A stretch of DNA of 64,000 nucleotides from Tolumonas auensis DSM 9187 (GCF_000023065.1 NC_012691.1:1780501-1844500); one strand, 5' to 3'; shown: positions 9,652 through 19,797, numbered from the stretch's first letter. The notes: generated by a model from the letters alone, not told the origin. Made by a program: numbers and translations.

Positions 9652-10206
9652 TTAACCCACCAACAGAGCTGACGCAGACGCAAACACCGCTGCCGTCCAG
9701 CCTTTTTTCAACCATGCAATGTGGTTCGCTTTGCTGCCAACCGCATAACCCACCGCCAGCAGCACCAGCGATGAAGCCACTACACCTACAGTAAACAACG
9801 CCACTTGCCCAACAGGTGCTTCAACGCCATGCGCCCAACCATGGAACAGCGCAAAGCAAGGCATCATCCAGCTCAACACTGACAAGCGATTTGATGCAAA
9901 CATCAACGCACCAGCAAACCAGATTGATGCGAGAACCAACGGTTCAACCAGATTATTACCACCCAGCAATACGCCTGCGCCAGTGCCTACAACCATTGCC
10001 AGTAGTGTCAGTAATGGCAGTGACAAGCGACGGCCAGTCAATGCCGCCAGAAAACCACTTGTCAGCAACATCATCAAGTGGTCAAGACCGGTCAGTGGGT
10101 GCAGAACACCCGACGAAAATCCGTGCTCCATGTGCCCTGTGTGAGCAAAGGCAGGAGTAGCGAGTAACATCAGAACGATTGCGGTGGTCATGCGTGATTT
10201 GTTCAT
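9652..10206 (-). CDS. ureJ: HupE/UreJ family nickel permease
   Basis: A 184-residue inner-membrane protein with a likely cleaved signal (LLATPAFA-HTGH, residues 14-25) and about six membrane segments. The HupE/UreJ hallmark HPLTGLDHL lies near residues 36-44, and histidines just after the signal (HTGHMEHG) could gather metal in the periplasm. The family brings nickel (or cobalt) into the cell for urease or hydrogenase. Its place inside the urease operon, between ureE and ureF, argues for nickel. Confidence 0.9.
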   Translation of the reverse strand: MNKSRMTTAIVLMLLATPAFAHTGHMEHGFSSGVLHPLTGLDHLMMLLTSGFLAALTGRRLSLPLLTLLAMVVGTGAGVLLGGNNLVEPLVLASIWFAGALMFASNRLSVLSWMMPCFALFHGWAHGVEAPVGQVALFTVGVVASSLVLLAVGYAVGSKANHIAWLKKGWTAAVFASASALLVG

Positions 10207-10237
10207 CGTTAATTCCTTTTATTTATGATCTATTTGC

Positions 10238-10804
10238 TTATGAGGTTTTCAAAAATCCATGCATCGGGACGGCGGTCGCCGCACTGTCTGCATGAGAGTG
10301 GGTATGTGAATGATCATGGCTGTGCCCATGGTCGTGATCATGATGGTGGTGATGTCCTGCACCTGCTTGTGACTGGTAAGCGCCTGCTTCCGGTTCAAAT
10401 GGGGCAAGCTCAACCACGACCGAGCCGCCTAAACCAACCACCATTTCATCAAGCACATAGTCGTGCTGATAACGGGCAAAACCGGCCTCAATTTGCAGCG
10501 GCACATGGCGATTACCGAGGTGATAGCAAATGCGGCTCAGCAGTAACAGGTCGTCACAGCGAACGGTGGAGACCTGCTCTTCAGCGGCTTTTACCATCAC
10601 CACAACAGCGCCAGCATCGTCGGTCAGACACTCGCCGCCACGTAATAGCTGACCGCGCGTCAGGAATAAACCGGCTGCATCGCCGTTATCTAAGGTAACT
10701 TTCAGGCGGCTTTTGATACGCAGATCGATGGGCAGTGTCAGGGTTGTAAATAGCGTTTTTCCTGCTGACTCTTCTGTCGTCAAACGTTGTGTTAATCGAA
10801 TCAT
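10238..10804 (-). CDS. ureE: Urease nickel metallochaperone UreE
   Basis: A 188-residue nickel chaperone that hands Ni to UreG and the maturation complex. The N-terminal peptide-binding domain and central metal-binding domain occupy about residues 1-140. The C-terminus from about residue 148 is very rich in His and Asp (runs such as HHHHHDHDHGH), the Ni storage tail seen in Klebsiella-type UreE and absent from many others. It lies 9 bases behind ureC. Confidence 0.96.
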   Translation of the reverse strand: MIRLTQRLTTEESAGKTLFTTLTLPIDLRIKSRLKVTLDNGDAAGLFLTRGQLLRGGECLTDDAGAVVVMVKAAEEQVSTVRCDDLLLLSRICYHLGNRHVPLQIEAGFARYQHDYVLDEMVVGLGGSVVVELAPFEPEAGAYQSQAGAGHHHHHDHDHGHSHDHSHTHSHADSAATAVPMHGFLKTS

Positions 10805-10813
10805 GTTGTGTTC

Positions 10814-12517
10814 TCAAAATAAGAAGTAACGTTGCGCCATCGGCAACACGGCTGCAGGTTCACAAGTGAGTAACTCACCATTGGCGCGCACCTGATAGGT
10901 CTGGCTATCGACTTCAATCAACGGTTGCCAGTCGTTATGGATCATGTGTGCTTTTTTCACCGAACGGCAGTTTTTCACCTCCCCAATCAGGCTGTTTAAC
11001 CCCAATTGCGCCGGAAGACCGGAGCGAATGGCCAAGCCAGAAAGGAACGTCATACGTGTTGAATGCATGGCGCGACCGAGCGCACCGAACATCGGGCGGA
11101 AATGCACCGGTTGTGGCGTTGGAATAGACGCATTAGCATCGCCCATTGGTGCTGCGGCAATCATGCCGCCTTTCAAAATCATGGACGGTTTGACGCCAAA
11201 AAATGCCGGACGCCACAACACCAAGTCAGCCAATTTGCCCGGTTCGATCGAACCGACTTCATGGCTAATGCCGTGTGCTAATGCTGGGTTAATGGTGTAT
11301 TTGGCGATATAACGTTTGATACGCGTATTGTCATGTCGTGCTGGGTCGCTACCGAGGCTGCCGCGTTGCACTTTCATTTTGTGCGCTGTCTGCCATGTGC
11401 GCGTGATCACCTCGCCGACACGCCCCATCGCTTGCGAGTCTGATGAAATCATCGAGAATGCGCCGAGGTCATGCAGAATATCTTCCGCCGCGATGGTTTC
11501 CCGGCGAATACGTGATTCCGCAAACGCGACATCTTCAGGAATGGCAGGATCGAGATGGTGACAGACCATCAGCATATCGAGATGTTCATCGACGGTATTC
11601 ACGGTGTAAGGACGCGTTGGGTTTGTGGACGACGGCAGCACATTCGCCAGCCCACAGGCTCTGATGATGTCCGGTGCATGCCCACCGCCCGCTCCTTCGG
11701 TGTGATAGGTGTGAATGGTGCGATCACCAATCGCTGCCAGTGTATCTTCGACAAAGCCGCTTTCGTTCAGGGTGTCGGTGTGAATAGCAACTTGGGTGTC
11801 GGTCTCTTCCGCCACATTCAGGCAGTTATTTATCGACGCGGGTGTTGAACCCCAATCTTCATGCAGTTTCAGGCCTATCGCACCGGCGGCGACCTGCTCA
11901 TGCAATGCATCGGGCAAGCTGGCATTACCTTTACCGAGGAAACCCAGATTCATCGGCAGGCTTTCCGCCGCTTCCAACATGCGCGCCATATACCAAGGGC
12001 CTGGCGTGCAAGTCGTCGCATTTGTGCCCGTTGCAGGGCCAGTGCCCCCACCCAACATGGTGGTCACGCCAGAGCAGAGCGCTTCGTCGATTTGTTGCGG
12101 GCAGATGAAATGAATATGGCTGTCGATGCCACCCGCTGTGACAATCGAGCCTTCGCCTGCAATCACTTCGGTGCCAGGACCAATCACTAACGTCACGCCC
12201 GGTTGCACATCAGGGTTACCGGCTTTGCCAATGCCCGCGATACGGCCATTTTTAACCCCGATATCGGCTTTGACGATGCCCCAGTGGTCGATGATCAGCG
12301 CATTAGTGATCACCAAATCAAGGCAATCACGGCTCAGTGCCTGCCCCTGACCTTGACCATCGCGGATGACTTTCCCGCCACCGAACTTCACTTCATCGCC
12401 ATAAATGGTGAAATCTTTTTCCACCTCCAGCCATAACTCGGTGTCAGCCAATCGCACCCTATCGCCCGTGGTTGGACCGAACATATCGGCATAGGCTTGT
12501 CTTGAAATAATACTCAT
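10814..12517 (-). CDS. ureC: Urease alpha subunit UreC
   Basis: The 567-residue catalytic subunit, which hydrolyses urea to ammonia and carbamate in the cytoplasm. The residue numbering matches Klebsiella urease: nickel ligands His134 and His136 (DSHIHF), carbamylated Lys217 (GLKLHED), His246, His272, mobile-flap Cys319 and His320 (VCHHLD), and Asp360 (SSDSQ). All active-site residues are present, so the enzyme should be functional if matured. The start overlaps the end of ureB by 4 bases (ATGA). Confidence 0.99.
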   Translation of the reverse strand: MSIISRQAYADMFGPTTGDRVRLADTELWLEVEKDFTIYGDEVKFGGGKVIRDGQGQGQALSRDCLDLVITNALIIDHWGIVKADIGVKNGRIAGIGKAGNPDVQPGVTLVIGPGTEVIAGEGSIVTAGGIDSHIHFICPQQIDEALCSGVTTMLGGGTGPATGTNATTCTPGPWYMARMLEAAESLPMNLGFLGKGNASLPDALHEQVAAGAIGLKLHEDWGSTPASINNCLNVAEETDTQVAIHTDTLNESGFVEDTLAAIGDRTIHTYHTEGAGGGHAPDIIRACGLANVLPSSTNPTRPYTVNTVDEHLDMLMVCHHLDPAIPEDVAFAESRIRRETIAAEDILHDLGAFSMISSDSQAMGRVGEVITRTWQTAHKMKVQRGSLGSDPARHDNTRIKRYIAKYTINPALAHGISHEVGSIEPGKLADLVLWRPAFFGVKPSMILKGGMIAAAPMGDANASIPTPQPVHFRPMFGALGRAMHSTRMTFLSGLAIRSGLPAQLGLNSLIGEVKNCRSVKKAHMIHNDWQPLIEVDSQTYQVRANGELLTCEPAAVLPMAQRYFLF

Positions 12518-12873
12518 GCCTGTGCTCCCTGTTCGTGCTGTGCACCCTGATCACTTTGCGCAATTTCATCTAACGGGCCCATAACATCGCCGCGAAAGCC
12601 ATAGACATGGCGGCGACCAGCGTATGCCACCAACGTGACCGTGCGGGTCTGGCCCGGTTCGAAACGCACCGCAGTGCCAGCTGGAATATCAAGGCGAAAC
12701 CCGCGTGTAGCGGCACGATCAAACTGCAAGGCAGGGTTGGTTTCAAAGAAGTGATAATGCGAGCCGATCTGGATCGGGCGATCGCCAGTGTTGGCAACAG
12801 CCACTTGTAACGTCGCGCGGCCTTCGTTTAGTAACAGGTCGCCATCGGCAACCTGAATTTCTCCGGGGATCAT
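12514..12873 (-). CDS. ureB: Urease beta subunit UreB
   Basis: The 119-residue non-catalytic subunit of the three-subunit (UreABC) bacterial urease. It starts [12 protein letters not shown] and includes [14 protein letters not shown] and [17 protein letters not shown], both diagnostic of the family. The C-terminus is slightly extended (Gln/Asp-rich end). It overlaps ureC by 4 bases, consistent with equal production of the subunits. Confidence 0.98.
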   Translation of the reverse strand: MIPGEIQVADGDLLLNEGRATLQVAVANTGDRPIQIGSHYHFFETNPALQFDRAATRGFRLDIPAGTAVRFEPGQTRTVTLVAYAGRRHVYGFRGDVMGPLDEIAQSDQGAQHEQGAQA

Positions 12874-12882
12874 AGTCGCTCC

Positions 12883-13185
12883 TTAAATAATTGGCTGATG
12901 AACGGTGACAAGCTTGGTGCCGTCAGGGAATGTCGCCTCGATCTGCACATCAGGGATCATCTCTGGTATGCCATCCATCACCTCATCACGAGTCAGAATC
13001 GTGCGACCGTAATTCATCAGCTCGGCGACCGTCCTGCCATCACGAGCCCCTTCCAAAATCGCGGCACTGATCAGCGCAATCGCTTCAGGGTGATTGAGTT
13101 TTAAACCACGCGCTTTGCGTCGCTCGGCCACGAGTGCGGCGGTAAACAACAGTAACTTGTCCTTTTCGCGAGGGGTCAGATCCAT
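12883..13185 (-). CDS. ureA: Urease gamma subunit UreA
   Basis: A 100-residue subunit beginning [14 protein letters not shown], exactly the usual length. The start at 13185 is chosen because AAGGAG lies six bases before it; a longer frame reaching 13275 runs over the end of ureD and is not family-like. Conserved stretches include [14 protein letters not shown] and [15 protein letters not shown]. It lies 9 bases ahead of ureB and 23 bases behind ureD. Confidence 0.97.
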   Translation of the reverse strand: MDLTPREKDKLLLFTAALVAERRKARGLKLNHPEAIALISAAILEGARDGRTVAELMNYGRTILTRDEVMDGIPEMIPDVQIEATFPDGTKLVTVHQPII

Positions 13186-13208
13186 CTTGTTCTCCTTGTA
13201 AACCGTAA

Positions 13209-14051
13209 TCAGGTATTCCAGATCCGCGGACGACATGCCGGGCACCCAATCACCGTAGGGCGCAATGCTTGCCAAATCGTCTGCATCAATTTTTGTAAGG
13301 GTTCGTTGTGTGCACCCAGCAAACGCACAATCAATAAATCGTTGAGTAAGGTCACACCAGCCGGTGCCGTGTAGCCTTGCAGTAATTCGCGTACCAGTTC
13401 CCGTTCTGTTTCAGAACAAGGCGATGCGATGAGGGTCGCGACCAGCGGATAGCCCGCTAAACCTGCCCGACGATCGAGATCAGCGGCATCAAGCACCCGC
13501 AACGATTCGTTCAGGCATAACCGCTGGTTACGATAGACGCGCCAACGGCTACGTAACTGCCCTTCCAAAAAGCGCTCTTCATTGACGGGGCGCCCAAGTG
13601 AAATGCACTCCCATGCAATCAACCGCGAATCACTTTCCAGATGGAAGGTGCTCTGCAGTTGTAAATTGGCACCGGGAAACAGAATGTTATCTTGCGGTAA
13701 CCACTCCAGAGCAGCGCCTGCCGCCAGTTGGAAGGTTTGTGTTACCTTCGATTGTGGCCCCGCGCTGCGATAAAACTTGGTCGCACCGGGAGTGGTTAGT
13801 AGCGCATGTGCATCTTGATCAACACGAATTTGCACATCTAACTCATCACCACCCACCACGCCACCCGGTGGGTGCAGCAGATAGAGATGGCAAGGCATGC
13901 CTTCGGGGTAAAATGGCCGTTGCACGGTCAGCGGGCCGTACTGACGCCGATCGGCCAGCACGGTCTGATTGCCGCGACGCGAAAACCCCAGTGACAGGTG
14001 CGCTTGCCAGCCAGTTTGCATGGTTGCTATCGCTACCGGTTGCATCGTCAT
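13209..14051 (-). CDS. ureD: Urease accessory protein UreD (UreH)
   Basis: A 280-residue scaffold protein that binds apo-urease and, with UreF and UreG, passes nickel to the active site. Family stretches include [13 protein letters not shown] and [11 protein letters not shown], and it ends with the typical PRIWNT. The ATG overlaps the stop of urtE by 4 bases, so urea uptake and urease genes are translationally linked. Normal length. Confidence 0.95.
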   Translation of the reverse strand: MTMQPVAIATMQTGWQAHLSLGFSRRGNQTVLADRRQYGPLTVQRPFYPEGMPCHLYLLHPPGGVVGGDELDVQIRVDQDAHALLTTPGATKFYRSAGPQSKVTQTFQLAAGAALEWLPQDNILFPGANLQLQSTFHLESDSRLIAWECISLGRPVNEERFLEGQLRSRWRVYRNQRLCLNESLRVLDAADLDRRAGLAGYPLVATLIASPCSETERELVRELLQGYTAPAGVTLLNDLLIVRLLGAHNEPLQKLMQTIWQALRPTVIGCPACRPRIWNT

Positions 14052-14743
14052 ACCGTCAGATATTCCTTGATCAGACCTTCGTTAAGATCAGCCATCAGGC
14101 CATCAGCAACACGACGACCGCGATCGAGCAGGCAGAAGCGATCGCCAACTTTGCGCGCAAACGGCAGTTTCTGTTCCACCAGCAACACAGTTAGGCCGAT
14201 ATCACGATTTAATTTGCGGATGATGTCGCCAATTTCACTGACGATATTCGGCTGAATGCCTTCGGTCGGCTCATCTAAAATCAGTAATTTCGGATCAAGC
14301 ACCAGCGCACGACCAATCGCGAGCTGTTGCTGCTGTCCACCGGATAAGTCACCACCACGGCGCTGCTTCATCTCTTTCAGCACAGGAAACAGTTCATACA
14401 CCTGATCGGGGATCTGGCGCTTGCCATCCCGACGGGCGGGTAAGCCGATCTTGAGATTCTCTTCCACTGTCAGCAGCGGGAAAATCTGCCGCCCTTGCGG
14501 CACATAGCCGATGCCAATTTCCGCACGACGCTCGACCGAAAACTTGCTGATATCTTGACCATCAAATTCAATCTGACCACTTTTAATCGGCAACTGCCCC
14601 ATCAACACATTCAACAGCGTGGTTTTACCAACCCCATTACGCCCCATCAGACAGAGGCATTCGCCTTGGGCGATCTCGATATCCAGATCCCACAGCGTGT
14701 GTGATTGGCCGTAAAACTGATTAATGCCGGATAACTTCAACAT
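14048..14743 (-). CDS. urtE: Urea ABC transporter ATPase UrtE
   Basis: A 231-residue ATP-binding subunit, LivF-like. Walker A GRNGVGKT is at residues 34-41, the signature LSGGQQQQLAIGRAL near 133 and the Walker B LLILDEPTEGIQP after it. The EGIQP form after the Walker B glutamate is typical of UrtE rather than of LivF. It overlaps urtD by 7 bases and ureD by 4. Confidence 0.96.
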   Translation of the reverse strand: MLKLSGINQFYGQSHTLWDLDIEIAQGECLCLMGRNGVGKTTLLNVLMGQLPIKSGQIEFDGQDISKFSVERRAEIGIGYVPQGRQIFPLLTVEENLKIGLPARRDGKRQIPDQVYELFPVLKEMKQRRGGDLSGGQQQQLAIGRALVLDPKLLILDEPTEGIQPNIVSEIGDIIRKLNRDIGLTVLLVEQKLPFARKVGDRFCLLDRGRRVADGLMADLNEGLIKEYLTV

Positions 14744-15576
14744 GCTGATTCCCCCAGATAGACCTCGATCACTTTCGGATCAGCCTGCACCTGACTCATG
14801 GTGCCTTCTGCCAGCACAGAGCCTTGATGTAATACGGTTACTTTATTGGCGATGGAGCGAACAAAATCCATATCGTGCTCCACCACCACTACCGAGTGTT
14901 TTCCCGCCAGTTGTTTCAGCAGTTCAGCGGTGCGTTCCATCTCCTGATGCGTCATTCCCGCAACCGGCTCATCGACCAGCAGCAACTCAGGGCGCTGCAT
15001 CAGCAACATGCCAATTTCCAGCCATTGCTTTTGACCGTGCGACAACACACCCGCTTGGCGATGACGCTCAGAAACCAGACCAATCAGCAGCAGCGTTGCT
15101 TCAAGATGGTCGCGATCTTCGCCAGACAGCTTGCTGACAAAGGTCTGCCAGACGCCTTTATTCCCAGCCATGGCCAGTTCAAGGTTCTCTTCCACCGTCA
15201 GCGGTTCAAACACAGTTGGCTTTTGGAATTTACGACCGATACCGGCTTCAGCAATTGCCGGTTCATCGAGTGCCAACAAGTTGATGTTCTGACCAAACCA
15301 CGCCGATCCTGTGTCGGGGCGTGTTTTGCCGGTGATCACATCCATCATCGTGCTTTTACCTGCCCCGTTCGGGCCGATAATGCAGCGCAGCTCACCTTTA
15401 TTGATGTAAAGGTTGAGGTTGTTCAACGCTTTAAAACCATCAAAGCTGACGTTGATATCTTCCAGATAGAGGATCACACCATGGCGTAAATCGAGTTTCG
15501 CTGGCGCTGGTGGCGCCATCCGTTCACGCCAGTAGGTCGGTGTTAAGATCGTTTTGGTTTGTGCATACATGTTCAT
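14737..15576 (-). CDS. urtD: Urea ABC transporter ATPase UrtD
   Basis: A 279-residue ATP-binding subunit, LivG-like, partner of UrtE. The start at 15576 (MNMYAQTK) is chosen because AAGGAGG lies seven bases upstream; the frame is open further up inside urtC. Walker A GPNGAGKST is at residues 68-76, the signature is the relaxed LSHGQKQWLEIGM typical of UrtD, followed by LLLVDEPVAGMT. Start and urtC stop overlap as TGATG, so translation is coupled. Confidence 0.96.
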   Translation of the reverse strand: MNMYAQTKTILTPTYWRERMAPPAPAKLDLRHGVILYLEDINVSFDGFKALNNLNLYINKGELRCIIGPNGAGKSTMMDVITGKTRPDTGSAWFGQNINLLALDEPAIAEAGIGRKFQKPTVFEPLTVEENLELAMAGNKGVWQTFVSKLSGEDRDHLEATLLLIGLVSERHRQAGVLSHGQKQWLEIGMLLMQRPELLLVDEPVAGMTHQEMERTAELLKQLAGKHSVVVVEHDMDFVRSIANKVTVLHQGSVLAEGTMSQVQADPKVIEVYLGESAC

Positions 15577-16658
15577 CACACCGCCTCCTTGCGATTGAAT
15601 AGACCGGTTACGCCTTTTGGCAGGAACAGCGTGACCAGCACGAACAGTGCGCCCAGTGCATAGAGCCACTCATCAGGCAGAATGCCGGTAAACACAGACT
15701 TGGCGTAGTTCACCAAAATCGCACCGACCACTGCGCCATAGAGCGTCGCCCGGCCACCGACAGCCACCCAGATCACCAGTTCAATTGAGTTCAGCGGAGA
15801 AAATTCGCCCGGATTGATAATGCCGACTTGTGGCACATACAGCGCACCCGCAACGCCAGCCAACATGGCCGAGAACACGAAGATCGCGAGTTTGAAATAC
15901 TCCACCCGATATCCCATAAAGCGGGTACGCATCTCTGCATCGCGAATCGCCACTGCAACTCGCCCCAGCTTTGAGCCAACAATCACGCGGCACACCAGAT
16001 AAGCCAGACAGAGCACGACCGCAGTAATGAGGAATAACGCAGCACGCGTTGCATCATCGGTCAGGCTAAAACCGATGATGTCTTTGAAGTCGGTTAAACC
16101 GTTATTACCGCCAAAACCCATTTCGTTGCGGAAGAACGCCAGCAGCAATGCGTAGGTCATTGCTTGCGTCATGATCGAGAGATAAACACCGGTCACACGC
16201 GAGCGGAACGCCAGCCAGCCGAACACAAACGCAAGCAAGCCCGGCACCAGCACCACCATCAGCATGGCGAACCAGAAATGGTTCATGCCATACCAGAACC
16301 ATGGCAGCTCATGCCAGTTCAGGAACACCATAAAGTCAGGCAAAACCGGATCGCCATACACACCGCGGGTGCCGATCTGACGCATCAGATACATACCCAT
16401 CGCGTAGCCGCCGAGCGCAAAAAAAGCGCCATGACCGAGACTTAAAATGCCGAGATAACCCCAGACCAAATCAAGTGCCACGGCAAGCAGGGCATAGCAA
16501 AGATATTTACCTAACAAAGTGACCGTGTTGGAACCGACATACAGCGCGCTGTCATGCGGTAACAACAGGTTCGATAACACCACCAACACCGAGCCAATCA
16601 GAATGGCACTGAGCAGACTCAAGCCAGCTTTATCTTTTAATACAGAGTTAAATAGCAT
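15576..16658 (-). CDS. urtC: Urea ABC transporter permease UrtC
   Basis: A 360-residue LivM-like inner-membrane permease. The start at 16658 (MLFNSVLKDKAG) is preceded by GAGGG and fits the family better than the frame upstream, which runs into urtB. About ten membrane segments are visible; the motif LDLVWGYLGILSLGHGAFFALGGYA region (broken here only for description) near residues 60-85 and YFKLAIFVFSAMLAG are family features. It lies 4 bases behind urtB. Confidence 0.95.
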   Translation of the reverse strand: MLFNSVLKDKAGLSLLSAILIGSVLVVLSNLLLPHDSALYVGSNTVTLLGKYLCYALLAVALDLVWGYLGILSLGHGAFFALGGYAMGMYLMRQIGTRGVYGDPVLPDFMVFLNWHELPWFWYGMNHFWFAMLMVVLVPGLLAFVFGWLAFRSRVTGVYLSIMTQAMTYALLLAFFRNEMGFGGNNGLTDFKDIIGFSLTDDATRAALFLITAVVLCLAYLVCRVIVGSKLGRVAVAIRDAEMRTRFMGYRVEYFKLAIFVFSAMLAGVAGALYVPQVGIINPGEFSPLNSIELVIWVAVGGRATLYGAVVGAILVNYAKSVFTGILPDEWLYALGALFVLVTLFLPKGVTGLFNRKEAV

Positions 16659-16662
16659 GTTC

Positions 16663-18267
16663 TTAGCCCTCAACCGCACGGCCACGTTGCGGAAACAGTC
16701 CGCGTGGGCGTTTCTGAATAAACAGAATGATCGCAACCAGAATCAGGATTTTTGCCAGCACAGCTCCGGCATACGGTTCGAGCAGTTTGTTGGCGATCCC
16801 CAGTGACAACCCCGCCACCAGCGTGCCCCATAAATTGCCCACGCCACCAAACACCACCACCATGAAGGAGTCGATGATGTAACCCTGCCCTAAGTTCGGG
16901 CCAACATTAGTGAGCTGAGACAAGGCCACACCGGCGATTCCGGCAATCCCCGATCCCAGACCAAAAGTTCTGGCATTCACCCAGTCAGAGCGAACCCCCA
17001 TGTTGCGGGCCATGGCTCGGTTTTGCGAAACCGCGCGTACTTCCAAGCCGAGACGACTGCGTTTCAGCAACCACATCAGGCCAGCGAAAACCAACAGGCT
17101 AAACAGAATGATGAACATGCGGTTCAGCGTCAGCGACAGGAAGTCGTTCCACACCCATGTGCCACTCATCCACGATGGCATCACCACGCTTTGGTTCAGC
17201 GGAGAGAAAATCGAACGCACCGCTTGCTGTAACAGCAGGCTGATGCCAAAGGTTGCTAACAGTGTTTCCAGCGGACGACCATATAAGAAACGAATAACAC
17301 TGCGTTCAATGACAATCCCGACCAGACCAGACACGCAAAATGCCGCAGGAATAGAGAGCAACAATGCAATACCCGGTTCATTCGGTAACAGTTTTTGCAT
17401 CACAAAGGTAGTGTAGGCACCCAGCATCATCATCTCGCCGTGGGCCATATTGATGACACCCATCACACCAAAGGTGATGGCCAGACCGATGCCAGCTAAC
17501 ACTAAAATAGAGCCGAGGCTGATACCGAAATAGAGGGTTTCGATGCCACTATAAAATGACTGACTGCGTTCGAGCTTTTTCACCGCCGCCGCCGCAGCAA
17601 CTTTCACTTTGGCATCAGCATCATTCTGTGCCACTGATTTTAACTGCCCCACTACCTCAGGGTTATGCACTTCACTCAGTGCTTCTACTGCGCTCAGTCG
17701 CACAGCAGCATCGCTATCTAGTAATTTGCTGAATGAGATAACCATGTCATAGGCAGCCAGTACCTTGGCATCGGTCTCTTTTTGTTGATGAGCAATCAGC
17801 GCAGCACGATCGGAATCAGCCACTTTCCCCAACATAGATTTTACTGCGCTAAGGCGTTTATCTGCATTCGGATCATTTAAGGCCAGTTGGGCTGATAATT
17901 CAGCAATTTGGCGGCGCAAGGCATTGTTCATCGCCACCCGTTTGAAATCAGAACTGTCACCGGCAACTGCTTGTTTGTCGGTTAAATTAACAAATGTTTC
18001 GCCCTGACGAATGACCATCAGTTCGTCACTTTTACGGAAAAACAGCTCACCGTTATCCAACGCAGTAAAAAGATCGGCTGCATAAGGTTCACCGCTGGCA
18101 GCAATTGTCGTGATGGCCTCTTTCTTGGCGGTAAAATCACGACCACTCAGTGCTTTTAATGCCTCATCGGTGGTCATCGCCTGCGCCATGACACTCCAGA
18201 GACCCATCATCAGGGTTAAACCAACCACGATGATTCGACTGCATCCTGCCTGTATTAATCGCATCAT
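16663..18267 (-). CDS. urtB: Urea ABC transporter permease UrtB
   Basis: A 534-residue LivH-like permease with the extra N-terminal domain characteristic of UrtB. Residues 1-31 form a signal sequence (ending SVMAQAM); residues 32-225 are a soluble, probably periplasmic, helical-repeat region with Ala-rich HEAT-like units; residues 235-534 form the membrane permease (for example GVMGVINMAHGEMMMLGAY). The soluble region is thought to belong to urea rather than to branched amino-acid transporters, which supports the assignment. It is separated from urtA by a 96-base gap holding a hairpin. Confidence 0.96.
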   Translation of the reverse strand: MMRLIQAGCSRIIVVGLTLMMGLWSVMAQAMTTDEALKALSGRDFTAKKEAITTIAASGEPYAADLFTALDNGELFFRKSDELMVIRQGETFVNLTDKQAVAGDSSDFKRVAMNNALRRQIAELSAQLALNDPNADKRLSAVKSMLGKVADSDRAALIAHQQKETDAKVLAAYDMVISFSKLLDSDAAVRLSAVEALSEVHNPEVVGQLKSVAQNDADAKVKVAAAAAVKKLERSQSFYSGIETLYFGISLGSILVLAGIGLAITFGVMGVINMAHGEMMMLGAYTTFVMQKLLPNEPGIALLLSIPAAFCVSGLVGIVIERSVIRFLYGRPLETLLATFGISLLLQQAVRSIFSPLNQSVVMPSWMSGTWVWNDFLSLTLNRMFIILFSLLVFAGLMWLLKRSRLGLEVRAVSQNRAMARNMGVRSDWVNARTFGLGSGIAGIAGVALSQLTNVGPNLGQGYIIDSFMVVVFGGVGNLWGTLVAGLSLGIANKLLEPYAGAVLAKILILVAIILFIQKRPRGLFPQRGRAVEG

Positions 18268-18327
18268 GCTTTCCTTGTCCCAGAGAAAATGAACTTTCTC
18301 TCTTTAATTCCGAAGGTGTTAAAAATT

Positions 18328-18351
18328 CAGGGCGGAATATCTCCCGCCCTG
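18328..18351 (-). terminator. Intercistronic hairpin between urtA and urtB
   Basis: On the minus strand CAGGGCGG and CCGCCCTG form a perfect 8-bp GC-rich stem with an 8-base loop, followed by AATTTTTAA. It lies 13 bases after the urtA stop. It fits a partial terminator or a 3'-end protector that gives more binding protein than membrane subunits. Confidence 0.7.
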
Positions 18352-18363
18352 TCAGTCACGGAA

Positions 18364-19632
18364 TTAACCGCCGCATTTACCTGTTTTCACGTTGAAGTTG
18401 CCGCAAGAGAGCGGTTTACGCCAATCAGAGATCAGGTCTTTTGAGCCTGGAAGGAAATCAGACCATTCGTCACCAACTACAGTACCTTTGGTTTCAGAAA
18501 CTACTTCGAACTGGCCGTCGTCTTGAATTTCGCCGATCAGCACAGGTTTAGTGATGTGGTGGTTTGGCATCATCGCCGCATAACCGCCAGTCAGGTTCGG
18601 TACAGAGACACCAATCAGTGCATCTTGTACTTTCGCCGGGTCAGTAGTGCCCGCTTTTTCAACCGCTTTCACCCACATGTTGAAACCGATGTAAGTCGCT
18701 TCCATTGGGTCGTTGGTTACACGCTCTTTTTTACCGGTAAATTTGTGCCATTTTTCGATGAAATCTTTGTTGGCTGGAGTGTCTACGCTTTCAAAGTAGT
18801 TCCATGCAGCCAGATGGCCGACCAATGGTTTGGTGTCGATACCTGACAGCTCTTCTTCACCAACAGAGAACGCCACAACTGGGATGTCTTGTGCAGAGAC
18901 GCCTTGGTTGCCTAACTCTTTATAGAAAGGCACGTTCGCATCGCCGTTGATAGTAGAAACCACAGCAGTTTTCTTGCCCGCAGAACCGAATTTCTTCACA
19001 TCAGCCACGATAGACTGCCAATCTGAGTGACCGAACGGGGTGTAGTTCACCATGATGTCAGCCGCTTTCACGCCTTTGGCTTTCAGGTAGGCTTCCAGAA
19101 TTTTGTTGGTGGTACGTGGATAAACATAGTCAGTACCCAGCAATGCCCAACGCTGCACGCCTTGATCCATCAGATAATCAACGGCTGGGATCGCCTGCTG
19201 GTTTGGTGCAGCACCGGTGTAGAATACGTTTTTGGATGACTCTTCCCCTTCATACTGCACAGGGTAGAACAGCACGCTGTTCAGCTCTTCCACTACTGGC
19301 AGCACTGATTTACGGGAAACGGAAGTCCAGCAGCCGAAAATGGCAGAGACTTTGTCTTTTTGAACCAACTCACGCGCTTTTTCAGCGAACAGCGGCCAGT
19401 TTGACGCAGGGTCAACCACCACAGGCTCCAGTTTTTTGCCCAGCAAGCCGCCTTTCTTGTTCTGCTCATCAATCAGCATAAGCATGGTGTCTTTCAGTGT
19501 GGTTTCACTGATCGCCATGGTGCCAGACAGCGAGTGCAAGACACCCACTTTGATGGTGTCATCTGCAGCAAACGCGTGACCACCGAATAAAGACGCAGCC
19601 AGAATAGAACTTGCGAGTAGTTTCCTTTTCAT
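18364..19632 (-). CDS. urtA: Urea ABC transporter substrate-binding protein UrtA
   Basis: A 422-residue periplasmic binding protein, first gene of the urt-ure block. Signal peptide at residues 1-22 (ending GGHAFA-AD). The mature part starts KVGVLHSLSGTMAISE and includes VFYTGAAPNQQ and DPMEATYIGFNMW, all typical of UrtA and distinct from LivJ/LivK and AmiC. A pair of Cys near the C-terminus (SCGNFNVKTGKCGG) may form a disulfide. It is divergent from the sensor kinase gene across 197 bases. Confidence 0.96.
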   Translation of the reverse strand: MKRKLLASSILAASLFGGHAFAADDTIKVGVLHSLSGTMAISETTLKDTMLMLIDEQNKKGGLLGKKLEPVVVDPASNWPLFAEKARELVQKDKVSAIFGCWTSVSRKSVLPVVEELNSVLFYPVQYEGEESSKNVFYTGAAPNQQAIPAVDYLMDQGVQRWALLGTDYVYPRTTNKILEAYLKAKGVKAADIMVNYTPFGHSDWQSIVADVKKFGSAGKKTAVVSTINGDANVPFYKELGNQGVSAQDIPVVAFSVGEEELSGIDTKPLVGHLAAWNYFESVDTPANKDFIEKWHKFTGKKERVTNDPMEATYIGFNMWVKAVEKAGTTDPAKVQDALIGVSVPNLTGGYAAMMPNHHITKPVLIGEIQDDGQFEVVSETKGTVVGDEWSDFLPGSKDLISDWRKPLSCGNFNVKTGKCGG

Positions 19633-19785
19633 GCGTATTCTTCCTTAAATTAGTTTCTCAGTAATAAACAAACCCTGTTCAGGTATCTGTTCACTTGAAG
19701 TTTCAAGACATCACCCATTGAATAAGCTGTTTTAGTATTGAGAAAAAAAGGCGGGCTGAACATGCGTAGATCGGGCAGAGAACTA

Positions 19786-19797
19786 CGTCAAATGACG
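19786..19797. promoter_or_regulatory. Dyad in the urtA / sensor kinase intergenic region
   Basis: CGTCA-AA-TGACG is a perfect inverted repeat (5-bp arms), which extends imperfectly to ACTACGTCA and TGACGCATAGT. A matching ATGCGT at 19762-19767 pairs with ACGCAT at 19795-19800. It sits between two divergent transcription units, so it is a candidate operator for the response regulator encoded at 23275-24171. The binding protein is inference. Confidence 0.45.

Noticed and set aside
10225-10698. Plus-strand frame of 157 codons opposite ureE
   Set aside because: The His-rich coding of ureE read backwards gives repetitive Arg/His; no ribosome site and no family.
13598-14194. Long plus-strand open frame of 198 codons
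   Set aside because: It lies antisense to ureD and the end of urtE, has no recognisable motifs, and the opposite strand encodes clear family proteins.
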